Origin: Caryophanales bacterium
GTDB taxonomy: Bacteria; Bacillota_I; Bacilli_A; RFN20; CAG-826
Reading direction: 5' to 3'
Assembly (NCBI GenBank): GCA_028723545.1
Contig: JAQYER010000020.1
Coordinates: 1 to 24,728 of the forward strand
DNA: 24,728 bases
Numbering within the stretch: the first letter of the stretch is position 1; the number at the start of each line of letters is the position of its first letter. A program made the position numbers and the translations under genes. Below, piece by piece: positions 15,548-23,707 of this stretch. The notes under the pieces were generated by a model, which had not been told where the DNA came from, did no database searches, and saw nothing but the letters and a program-made list of their open reading frames with translations.

Positions 15548-16669
15548 ATGGAAGAACAAATAAATTTAGAAAATGAATCTCCAAAAATAATCAATGTCTT
15601 TCCAATTAATAAAGGAAAAAGAATTCTTCTATTTTTAGCAGATTTATTTATTTGTTTTTTAATTTCTTTATTAGCGTTCAATTTAGCGGTTTTTCCAATT
15701 GGCTATTTAGCGACTGATTATAAAAATATTTCGGAAAACATGAATCGCGCGCAACAAAATATTAATATTTGTTTAGCCAACAATTCTTTAGTGTATTTTG
15801 AAGAAAATGATGATAGATCTGATATTAATAAAGGCATGGAATATACATTTAATTTGTATATAAAAGATTTATTAAATAATGTGAAATATGATGATGTAAA
15901 TTCCCATGATGTTTTTTATAAATATTATCAATCTAATAATGAAAGATATTTTGATTTATATATTCAATTTGATAAAAAGACAAATTATTTTAATATCAAT
16001 AAGAATAATCAAACAATTCAAATTAAAAATGAATATATTGAACAATTATCTCCTTTATTAGTGTCTTTAGATTCTTTAAGTGATGATGGAATAAATATAT
16101 ATAACAATATGTTTAATAAATTTTTCCTTACTTATTATTCACAAATGCTCGCAGATATTGGAAATACTGATTTAATTTATAATTCTATTTCTTATATTGA
16201 TAATCATAATGTCATATTAAATGGTAATAAAATAATGGATAATTTAATTATTATTTCATCAATTATTTCTTATTTTATAAGCATCGTTATTTGTTATATT
16301 TTAATTCCGTGTATAAATCGTTATCATAAAACTATCGCGTCAATGATAATGAAAATTAATTTAATCAATATTCATTCAATGAAAATATTAAACAAAAAAC
16401 AAACAGCGGGATTTTCAATATATCGTTTCTTTACCAATTTAGCGTTTATTGTCTTTATTCCTTTATTTATTATCAATATCGAATATATTTTCAATTTAAT
16501 GTTTACTTTATATCTTTCTATTGCCAGCATTATTATCATTTTAATTTCATTAATCTTTTTATTATTTAATAAATCAAATCAAACATTATGCGATTACGTT
16601 TACCAAGTTGCGTATATTAGTGATGATTCTTTAGATGAAATTTTTAAAGCAAGAGGATATTATATTTAG
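15548..16669 (+). CDS. RDD-family membrane protein with large extracytoplasmic loop
   Basis: 373 residues. TM1 (about 26-54) contains the family Arg and Asp (R25, D32). It is followed by a hydrophilic loop of about 177 residues (55-231) rich in Asn, Tyr and Asp, then TM2 (232-255). The short basic stretch HKTIASMIMKINLI (260-273) corresponds to the GqTlGKrllgirVv region of RDD domains. Two more membrane segments follow (294-314, 317-340), and the closing NQTLCDYVYQVAYI matches the usual R.xlhD.i.gt end. Most RDD proteins are only 130-200 residues with a short loop here, so the insertion is the striking part. The substrate is unknown; some RDD proteins have been linked to ion or small-solute transport. 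No SD is visible. The next gene starts 1 nt after its stop. Confidence 0.75.
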   Translation: MEEQINLENESPKIINVFPINKGKRILLFLADLFICFLISLLAFNLAVFPIGYLATDYKNISENMNRAQQNINICLANNSLVYFEENDDRSDINKGMEYTFNLYIKDLLNNVKYDDVNSHDVFYKYYQSNNERYFDLYIQFDKKTNYFNINKNNQTIQIKNEYIEQLSPLLVSLDSLSDDGINIYNNMFNKFFLTYYSQMLADIGNTDLIYNSISYIDNHNVILNGNKIMDNLIIISSIISYFISIVICYILIPCINRYHKTIASMIMKINLINIHSMKILNKKQTAGFSIYRFFTNLAFIVFIPLFIINIEYIFNLMFTLYLSIASIIIILISLIFLLFNKSNQTLCDYVYQVAYISDDSLDEIFKARGYYI

Positions 16670-16670
16670 T

Positions 16671-17756
16671 ATGAACAATATTGATGAAATCAATAACAAA
16701 TTAAAAATTAACGAAATTGTTAAACAAACAATTGAAATTAAATATAAACCTGCGACTTTATTTCATCGCGTTATGGCGAATTTATTAGATATTATTATCG
16801 TCTTTTTAGTTGTTGTCGCGTTGTATTTAGGAATAAGACAAATTAGTATCAATACTTCAACATATCAAAACGCCTATAACAATTATCGAAAAGCTCAAAT
16901 AGATTCATCATTATATTTTGATGATAAATCCAATTCATATCCTTCAATTATTTCTTATTTAGATGAAGGTAGTGGCATTTCTCAAATTCAAAAGCATCGT
17001 TATAGCAAAAACAGTGTCACTTCTTTTTATGAATTTATTATTCAAGATGAAAGTGTCACTGAAGATATTAAACAAAAAATTGATCAAACATATATTACAT
17101 ATTTCACTGATGAATCATTGTCTTTTAATGGCTATAAATATATTGAATCATTTGAAATAATAAATAACCAAATTCAAATAACCGAATGTGACTATTCTAG
17201 TGCGTTAGTAGATCAAGAAGTTCCACATGATGTTGAATATTATGTTAATGTTTATAAGCCATTTATTAATAATACTTTATTAACGATATTCGGAAATTAT
17301 TCAACATTATATAAAGATAATATCGCAATTGTGGCTAAAATATTTATTCTTATCGATCTTCCAATCGCTTATGCTTTAGGAGGCTTATTAGTGTATCTAG
17401 TTCCTGCTTTATTTTTCAAAAGAGGTCATAAAACATTAGGAAAAGCTTTATATCATATTGGATTAATTGATTCTCGATATTTAAATGTTTCTTGGAAGAG
17501 ATTTTTTGTTCGTTTCTTAATTTTCTATTTTGGAATATATTTATTATCAATTCTCACTATTGGAGTGCCTTTTATTATTTCAACATCGATGATGTTATTT
17601 ACTAAGAAAAAACAAGGATTTGCTGATTATATGCTTGATTTAAGAGAAATTGATACATCCACAAATAAAATATATTATTCATTAGAAGAAATTAATTTAT
17701 CAAATATTAAACCTAATCATGAACCGGTTGATTTTAAACCAGAAAGGGAATTATAG
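16671..17756 (+). CDS. RDD-family membrane protein with large extracytoplasmic loop (paralogue)
   Basis: 361 residues from the ATG at 16671, which has AAGAGGA about 13 nt upstream and lies just after the previous stop. A longer frame from 16635 would overlap the upstream gene and has no SD. The RDD signature is clearer than in its neighbour: R33 and D40 in TM1 (35-57), HKTLGKALYHIGLID (253-267), SWKRFFVRF, and QGFADYMLDLREI. An extracytoplasmic loop of about 160 residues (58-217) lies between TM1 and TM2, and two further hydrophobic segments are at about 278-310. Overall plan and length match the first RDD protein, so the pair probably arose by duplication and then diverged strongly in the loops. 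The stop codon abuts the ATG of the lipoprotein gene. Confidence 0.8.
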   Translation: MNNIDEINNKLKINEIVKQTIEIKYKPATLFHRVMANLLDIIIVFLVVVALYLGIRQISINTSTYQNAYNNYRKAQIDSSLYFDDKSNSYPSIISYLDEGSGISQIQKHRYSKNSVTSFYEFIIQDESVTEDIKQKIDQTYITYFTDESLSFNGYKYIESFEIINNQIQITECDYSSALVDQEVPHDVEYYVNVYKPFINNTLLTIFGNYSTLYKDNIAIVAKIFILIDLPIAYALGGLLVYLVPALFFKRGHKTLGKALYHIGLIDSRYLNVSWKRFFVRFLIFYFGIYLLSILTIGVPFIISTSMMLFTKKKQGFADYMLDLREIDTSTNKIYYSLEEINLSNIKPNHEPVDFKPEREL

Positions 17757-19259
17757 ATGAAAAAATATTTATTGCCTTTATTATCAATATTTATTGTATC
17801 GCTTGCTAGTTGTTCACCATCTAATAGTCATGTCGATACTGGAAGAGAAGGATTTTTAAATTTTTACGCGATTAATGATTATCACGGAAGAATTTCTCAT
17901 AATGAAACACAAAATCAAAATGGGATATCTTATGTATCTAATTTTTTAAACGAACAAAAATATAATCATGAACTCGAATATGTTTTTGTTAGTCCAGGTG
18001 ATTTATGGCAAGACACATATGAAAGTAATTCCAATAAAGGTAAATGTCTTACAGAAGTCATGGAAGAAATGAATCTTGAAGCTTTATCTTTAGGTAATCA
18101 TGAATTCGACTGGGGATTAGATACAATTAAAGAAAACCGTTCAATTGCTTCAAAATGTGAATTTTTAGGTGCGAATATATTTTATTATGATAACGAAAAT
18201 AAAGTCCCATTAGAACAAGCGTCCGATTTAGCGTCACCTTATAAAATAATTGAAAGAAACGGTTATAAAATTGGATTAATTGGCATTATTGGCGAAAAAC
18301 AAATTACTTCAATTACTTCATCAATTTGGGAAAATTTAACTTTTGTTGAACCGACTGAAGTAGTCGCAAATTATTCCGATTATTTAAAAAGTGAAGAAAA
18401 TTGCGATTTGGTCATCTTATTAGCGCATGCGAGCATTGATGATTTATCATTAAATTTTAAAAATAAATTAACTTCTGTAAGTGATATTTCTAATAAACCA
18501 TATATTGATGCTTGTTTTACCGCTCATTCACACAATCTTGAAAATGAATTAATTAACGATATTCCTTTTGTTCAAGGTCAATATGCTGGTAAATATGTAT
18601 CCCATATTGAATTTGATATGAGAGGAGAAAAACCATTAGTGACCACTCACGAAACATTATTAGTGGAATCCACTAAAAGCGATCCGAAAGTTGACAAAAT
18701 AATTGATAAGTACATAACTAAAGAATTTAAAGCAAAACGCGACGAAATTGTTTGTACTTTTGCTAATCAAACAAAAATAAATACAACGTACGCTGGAAGA
18801 CTTCAAAGCTATGCAACATATGAATTATTAAAAGATAAAGCTACTGAATTAGGCATCGATTTATTATTAGCGATGAATAATGGTGGAAGAGATAATGCAA
18901 TATTAAATAGTGATGGCACAGCGACAAGAGAAATGTTATTTAACATTACTCCATTCACTAACAAAACCATTATTGCAAAAGTAAGTGGCCAAAATTTAAT
19001 GACCCAAATTCGAAACAATCGATATTATGCACCGACAAAAATAACATTAGTTGCTGATCAATATTATTACATCGCTTGTATTGATTATGTTTTACTTCAT
19101 AAAAATTCCAATCGCAATCTTGATAATTTTCCATCTTTTGATGGTGAAATTATTTATGAAGAAACGCGTTTTCCAGATGAAATAATTTATAATTATTGCC
19201 TTGGGAAAACAATTGAAAAATCGTTTTTCACTCAAAAGGGATTTTCCAATTTATCATAA
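17757..19259 (+). CDS. Lipoprotein of the 5'-nucleotidase / cyclic phosphodiesterase (UshA) family
   Basis: Family members hydrolyse nucleoside 5'-phosphates or related phosphoesters outside the membrane. The 500-residue product begins with a lipoprotein signal (lipobox L16-A-S-C19). The metallophosphatase domain keeps all expected metal ligands: Asp41/His43 (NDYHGR), Asp82 (GDLWQDT), Asn114/His115 (GNHEFDWG), His224 (LLAHAS), and His257/His259 (TAHSHN). The C-terminal substrate domain keeps NNGGRDNAI (374-382) and ITPFTN (397-402), but I cannot find the usual GGDGY-like stretch near the end, where HKNSNRNLDNFPSF occurs instead. Substrate preference may thus differ from UshA. It is the third gene of a tight operon with two RDD proteins, so product uptake or complex formation with them is possible (inference). 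Confidence 0.87.
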   Translation: MKKYLLPLLSIFIVSLASCSPSNSHVDTGREGFLNFYAINDYHGRISHNETQNQNGISYVSNFLNEQKYNHELEYVFVSPGDLWQDTYESNSNKGKCLTEVMEEMNLEALSLGNHEFDWGLDTIKENRSIASKCEFLGANIFYYDNENKVPLEQASDLASPYKIIERNGYKIGLIGIIGEKQITSITSSIWENLTFVEPTEVVANYSDYLKSEENCDLVILLAHASIDDLSLNFKNKLTSVSDISNKPYIDACFTAHSHNLENELINDIPFVQGQYAGKYVSHIEFDMRGEKPLVTTHETLLVESTKSDPKVDKIIDKYITKEFKAKRDEIVCTFANQTKINTTYAGRLQSYATYELLKDKATELGIDLLLAMNNGGRDNAILNSDGTATREMLFNITPFTNKTIIAKVSGQNLMTQIRNNRYYAPTKITLVADQYYYIACIDYVLLHKNSNRNLDNFPSFDGEIIYEETRFPDEIIYNYCLGKTIEKSFFTQKGFSNLS

Positions 19260-19335
19260 ATTTTATATTAATTTATATGAATAAATAGTGGACTTTTTGC
19301 GATAATAATGACTGTGAACGCAATTAACACAATAT

Positions 19336-19350
19336 TTGTTTTTGAAACAA
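19336..19350 (+). promoter_or_regulatory. Operator-like inverted repeat over the -35
   Basis: TTGTTT (19336-19341) and AAACAA (19345-19350) are perfect inverted repeats around TTG, overlapping the -35 hexamer. A second AT-only palindrome, CATATATAATATATG (19361-19375), covers the -10. The first may bind a regulator of the transport operon; the second may be base-composition noise. The stretch 19260-19335 shows no other feature and no clear terminator for the preceding operon. Confidence 0.35.
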
Positions 19351-19370
19351 TTGATATTTACATATATAAT
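19342..19370 (+). promoter_or_regulatory. Promoter of the surface protein-ABC transporter operon
   Basis: TTGAAA (19342-19347) and a perfect TATAAT (19365-19370) are separated by 17 bases. Transcription would start near 19377, about 28 nt before the ATG at 19405, with AGAGGAG as SD. Confidence 0.75.
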
Positions 19371-19404
19371 ATATGTATAAATCTCTAAGAGGAGAAATGA
19401 ATTT

Positions 19405-21741
19405 ATGAAACCAACTAAGATTCTAAACTCATTAACATTTATCATCATGTTGAGCGCTCTTTTTGGCACTTCATTATCTAATAATGATGCATTGATGGTA
19501 AAAGCTGAAGGAACCCAAAATGGTCAACAAAAATATGGCTATAACGAAGATGCTGAACTTGTTTCACCAGAAGAATTTAAAATTCAAGTTCAAAGTTCTT
19601 CTAAAACTGAAACTAGCCACTCATACACGATGAAATTCGTTTCAAGTGTATCAACAATTTTTACCCAAACAAAACCTTATAATGGTGTTTATTTAGCAAC
19701 AAATGATCCATTATGCCCTATGGATATGGATGATTTAAAGAAATATGTTAAATACGATATTGATGTTAACAATATTAACGAATCATTAATCGCCAAAGAT
19801 GAAGAGGGTAATCCAATTCTTGATGAAAATGGTATGTACACTTTTGTCGATAAAGATGGTGTTGTTCACGATTATTCATTTAAGATCCCTGTTTACGAAG
19901 CATATGTTTATCGTTTAGAACCTTCTGATTTACAATCTGAAATTGTCATTCCTAATTATGTCAATCGTTCAGACCGTTATATTTTAAATATCACTGAAAT
20001 TGGTTCAAATGTCTTTAATCACTTCACTAAAAAAGATGGATCAACCCAATCATACTTAAAAAATATTAAAAACATTTATATTGGATCTCATACAACAACA
20101 ATTCATGATGATGCCTTTAAAGCAATTACTGATGATAAAACCGATGTTAACATTAACGTTATTGGAGAACAATCTTCCTACACTTTAGGTGAAGATTGGT
20201 CTGGTAATGGTAATGTTAATTTTTCTTATAATTTAAATGAAGACACGATTCTTGATTCTAAAACAAAAGCACAAGTTCAAAAAATTTATGATACTTCATT
20301 AGTTTCTGATGATGATGGTAATCCACTTTATTATGATGAATATGGACGTCGAATCACTTCAGATGGTGTTTATGTTGATAGTGATGGTAATCCAATTTTA
20401 AATGAAGATGGTCAACCAACTGTTTATGATGGTGCGGCTTTAACATTAGAAAAATGCCGCTCTGTAAAAATTGCTTTTAATACTCCAAAACAATTCGTTG
20501 CTTCTTCTTCATTTGTCTTTGGCACTAAAGATCGTCCAATGGTATTAGAATATAGCTACACAACTAAAAACGGTGAAAAAGTTAAAGACTTCTATGAATT
20601 TGTTACTGATACAGTTGAAGGTGTTGGTAATGCCGCTGGTGTTCCAAGTGCTACTAAATATGTTGATATTCGCATTGATGAAGGTGAAGAAATCGATTCC
20701 GATTCATTAATTGTCCGCAACATCTTTAAAGATGGTGCAGGGGAAGGATTAGATGCTGACACATCATTAGAATCTGAATTTAAATGCGTTCCTGAAAAAT
20801 TATATCGTTCTGAATTATCAATTGATCAATTCATTAATGTTCACGACCAAAAGATTCGCAAATTTGGAGAATATACTTCTTTCTCATTTACTGCTGATAA
20901 AGTTAAAAATATTTATCCTGTTATCAATCCTTCTTCTTGGAATCAATACCAAAATAAAGTGGCATCTGGAAATATTAAAATTCGTTATTCATTTGTAAAC
21001 TTCAACGCTGCATCATATATCATTACATATTTAAAAAATGGTGAATTAGCAACAAAAACTGTTTCATTTAATGATTCAGCCGAAGATGGATTAACACTTA
21101 ATTTCCATTTATTAACTCAAGATGAAAATAACGTTGTTACTTTCTTATTAAAAAACAAATTAATTGATGAAGATTTTAACGCTAATACAGTGAAAAAAGT
21201 CGAATACAAAGGTCTCTCAATTAAATTAGATTTAATGAACACTAAAAAAGGAACAACTCAAATTGTTACTAAATCTGATGTTGTAACTCGTTTTGGATAT
21301 TTTGATATCCTTTCCGATAATAGTGATATCAATGTATTTAACGCTGATGTATTTATGATTATTTCTTCTATCTTATATATTGTCGTTTATGTAGTTATTG
21401 CTATCGTTTATTATTTCTATGCGAAAAACAAATATAAAAATGATGAATTTAGACGTGTTAATACCAAACGCTTCATCAAAAAATCTTTAATTAATTTTGT
21501 TGGTGGAGGAATTATTTATCTCGCTCTTAATTTCATTTTATTAAGATTCGGATTCTTCAATGTATCAGTAATTGTTTATAACCCACTTGATCCACTAGTA
21601 GTAATTGTTGGAGTTGTCGCAATCGTGGTATTCGGATTATTCATGAAGAATCTTGTCACATATATCAAGACTGAAAAAGAACGCCGCCGCGCGCTTAGAT
21701 TAAAATTAAATGAAGACGTCTTAGATGACGGAACTAAATAA
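19405..21741 (+). CDS. Large secreted/membrane-anchored surface protein with LRR_5-like stretch and three C-terminal membrane helices
   Basis: 778 residues, not recognised as a named protein. A signal peptide (hydrophobic 10-25) probably ends at VKA34. Residues 178-255 look like a short BspA/LRR_5 leucine-rich segment (VIPNYVN...ITEIGSNVFNHF; LKNIKNIYIGSHTTTIHDDAF). Three copies of D-x-(D/E)-G-N-P flanked by acidic residues and Tyr occur at 132-137, 302-307 and 325-330. About 600 residues would be outside the cell. Three membrane helices follow (about 648-672, 694-716, 729-751), and the end is a highly charged cytoplasmic tail (TEKERRRALRLK). It is first in the operon and only 21 nt before the ABC ATPase gene, so a role in capture or presentation of the transporter's substrate is plausible, but that is inference. 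It does not resemble a classic solute-binding lipoprotein. Confidence 0.65.
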   Translation: MKPTKILNSLTFIIMLSALFGTSLSNNDALMVKAEGTQNGQQKYGYNEDAELVSPEEFKIQVQSSSKTETSHSYTMKFVSSVSTIFTQTKPYNGVYLATNDPLCPMDMDDLKKYVKYDIDVNNINESLIAKDEEGNPILDENGMYTFVDKDGVVHDYSFKIPVYEAYVYRLEPSDLQSEIVIPNYVNRSDRYILNITEIGSNVFNHFTKKDGSTQSYLKNIKNIYIGSHTTTIHDDAFKAITDDKTDVNINVIGEQSSYTLGEDWSGNGNVNFSYNLNEDTILDSKTKAQVQKIYDTSLVSDDDGNPLYYDEYGRRITSDGVYVDSDGNPILNEDGQPTVYDGAALTLEKCRSVKIAFNTPKQFVASSSFVFGTKDRPMVLEYSYTTKNGEKVKDFYEFVTDTVEGVGNAAGVPSATKYVDIRIDEGEEIDSDSLIVRNIFKDGAGEGLDADTSLESEFKCVPEKLYRSELSIDQFINVHDQKIRKFGEYTSFSFTADKVKNIYPVINPSSWNQYQNKVASGNIKIRYSFVNFNAASYIITYLKNGELATKTVSFNDSAEDGLTLNFHLLTQDENNVVTFLLKNKLIDEDFNANTVKKVEYKGLSIKLDLMNTKKGTTQIVTKSDVVTRFGYFDILSDNSDINVFNADVFMIISSILYIVVYVVIAIVYYFYAKNKYKNDEFRRVNTKRFIKKSLINFVGGGIIYLALNFILLRFGFFNVSVIVYNPLDPLVVIVGVVAIVVFGLFMKNLVTYIKTEKERRRALRLKLNEDVLDDGTK

Positions 21742-21762
21742 TAAAAAAGGAGAATTCTTATT

Positions 21763-23670
21763 ATGGAAATTAGAATTAAAGAATTAACAAAAATCTTCCC
21801 TGGTGACCCAAAGAAAAATATTCGTGATACAATTGCGGTAAAAGATTTGGATTTCACAGTGCCAGATGGAAAATTAGTTGGTCTTCTTGGCCCTTCAGGA
21901 TGTGGTAAATCAACAACTTTATATATGATTTCTGGTTTACATGTCCCAACTTCTGGTGAAGTTTGGTTCGGTGATCAAGAAGTTACAAATCTTTCTCCAG
22001 AAAAACGTGGTATTGGTTTAGTTTTCCAAAACTATGCTTTATATCCACACATGACTATTTATAAAAATATTGAATTCCCTTTAACAAATCTTAAAGTTGA
22101 AGTACCTTTAGTTACTTTCTATCAATATACATTAACATTCTCATATACATTAAGAGAAAAAGATGATGTAGCAGGAATTGAAAAATCAATTACATCACTA
22201 GCTTATAAAATTGGTTTAAGAAAAGACCAATTATCATTATCATCTTCAGTTGCTGATAATAAATTAAAATTAGTCGTTGCATTAAAAGATGTTGCTCCAT
22301 CAGTTAAGAAAACATTCTTAGAAAATATTGGACGTGTTGTCAATTTCGTTTTAGAAGGCGAAGAAGAAGTTCAAACAAGTGATGCTTTATTTGACACTAC
22401 CTTTAGAGCAACAGTCGGCAATGTTAACGAAGGACAAACAGTTACATTATCAACTCACATTGGTCTTGGCCATGATTTCAATACAAGTACAATTGATGAC
22501 ACAATTAATGAATTCCGTGCGATTGTTAAACAATATGCTCATGTTGAATCTGCTGTAATTACTAATACTCAAGTTGGATATGAATTACTTGGACGTATTT
22601 TAAATGTCCCTTATTCATCATTAGAATCATTAAATGAACAATTAACACAAAGATTTAATAAAGTATCTTCAACAATTACTAGTGTTAATAACAAAGAATT
22701 AACTAAAAATGTAAAAGAATTCTTAAAACTTAAGAAAGTTAAATTTACTGACTTCAAAATTTATTTTGATAAGAAAAACACTAAAATCTATTTCAAATTA
22801 TTAAAATTAAGCAAAGAAGAAGGACAAAAAGTTGTCGAAGAATTAATTTCTCGTCTTGGTTTACTTGATGTTGAAATGGACAATGTTCAAGCTGTTTCTC
22901 ACCGTAAATTAACTAAAGAAGAAAGAAGAGATATTGTTTACGATACTGCTAAATTAGTTCAAGTAGAAGAATACCTTGAAAGAAAACCAAGTCAATTATC
23001 AGGTGGTCAACAACAACGTGTCGCGATTGCCCGTGCTTTAGTTAAAAAACCAAGAGTGCTTCTTCTCGATGAACCTTTATCAAACTTAGATGCTCGTTTA
23101 AGACTTCAAACTCGTGAAGAAATTCGTCGTATTCAAAAAGAAACAGGCATTACTACTGTATTCGTTACTCACGACCAAGAAGAAGCAATGTCAATTTCAG
23201 ACCAAATCGTCGTTATGAAATTTGGTGTTTTACAACAAATTGATTCTCCACAAGAAGTTTATAATAATCCAGCCAATTTATTCGTTGCTCAATTCTTAGG
23301 AACTCCACCAATCAACGTCTTTAAAGGTAGATTAGATGGTAAGAAAGTTCTTGTTGGTGACGATGTTGTATATGAATCAAAAGAAGATTTAGGACAAAAA
23401 GATGTATATGTCGCTATCCGTCCAGAAGGTTTTGCTAAGCCAACAGGAGATAAAAAAGAACATCTCTTCCACGCTGATGCAGAAATGATTCAAGTTCTTG
23501 GACGTGATGTCTCTATTGTTGCTAAAAAGAAAGAATGCACAAAAGATACATTTAAAATCATTATTTCTAGCGAAGATATTACAACCGAAACTCATGTTAC
23601 ATTCGCTGTTAAACCATCAAAATTATTTGTCTTTGATGGACAAACTGAAGAACGCATTTATTTAAAATAA
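21763..23670 (+). CDS. ABC transporter ATP-binding protein, MalK/UgpC/MsmK type, with about 270-residue insertion
   Basis: It is the ATPase of a sugar- or glycerophosphate-type importer. Walker A GPSGCGKST (43-51), the Q-loop at Gln89 (VFQNYALYPHMT), signature LSGGQQQR (412-419), Walker B RVLLLDEP (431-438) and the switch His470 are all intact. The C-terminal regulatory domain (VFKGRLDG onward, with YVAIRPEGF) resembles MalK. The normal MalK length is about 370; here about 270 extra residues (roughly 112-381) sit in the helical domain between NIEFPL and EERRDIVYDTAKLVQVEEYL. The reading frame is continuous and codon use uniform, so this is not a frameshift. Mycoplasma UgpC/MsmK homologues are also enlarged, as I recall. 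The SD is AAAAAAGGAG (21743-21752). The permease gene follows after 37 nt. Confidence 0.9.
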   Translation: MEIRIKELTKIFPGDPKKNIRDTIAVKDLDFTVPDGKLVGLLGPSGCGKSTTLYMISGLHVPTSGEVWFGDQEVTNLSPEKRGIGLVFQNYALYPHMTIYKNIEFPLTNLKVEVPLVTFYQYTLTFSYTLREKDDVAGIEKSITSLAYKIGLRKDQLSLSSSVADNKLKLVVALKDVAPSVKKTFLENIGRVVNFVLEGEEEVQTSDALFDTTFRATVGNVNEGQTVTLSTHIGLGHDFNTSTIDDTINEFRAIVKQYAHVESAVITNTQVGYELLGRILNVPYSSLESLNEQLTQRFNKVSSTITSVNNKELTKNVKEFLKLKKVKFTDFKIYFDKKNTKIYFKLLKLSKEEGQKVVEELISRLGLLDVEMDNVQAVSHRKLTKEERRDIVYDTAKLVQVEEYLERKPSQLSGGQQQRVAIARALVKKPRVLLLDEPLSNLDARLRLQTREEIRRIQKETGITTVFVTHDQEEAMSISDQIVVMKFGVLQQIDSPQEVYNNPANLFVAQFLGTPPINVFKGRLDGKKVLVGDDVVYESKEDLGQKDVYVAIRPEGFAKPTGDKKEHLFHADAEMIQVLGRDVSIVAKKKECTKDTFKIIISSEDITTETHVTFAVKPSKLFVFDGQTEERIYLK

Positions 23671-23707
23671 CAAATCATTTTCAACATAAAAGAAAGGAGA
23701 ATTAATA

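Noticed and set aside
16635..16670. Upstream ATG for the second RDD protein, overlapping the first
   Set aside because: No SD in front, whereas AAGAGGA precedes the ATG at 16671; kept as a less likely alternative.
22096..22905. ABC ATPase insert as a mobile element or assembly fusion
   Set aside because: The frame is continuous, codon use matches the flanks, there are no terminal repeats or transposase, and enlarged homologues are known from Mycoplasma.
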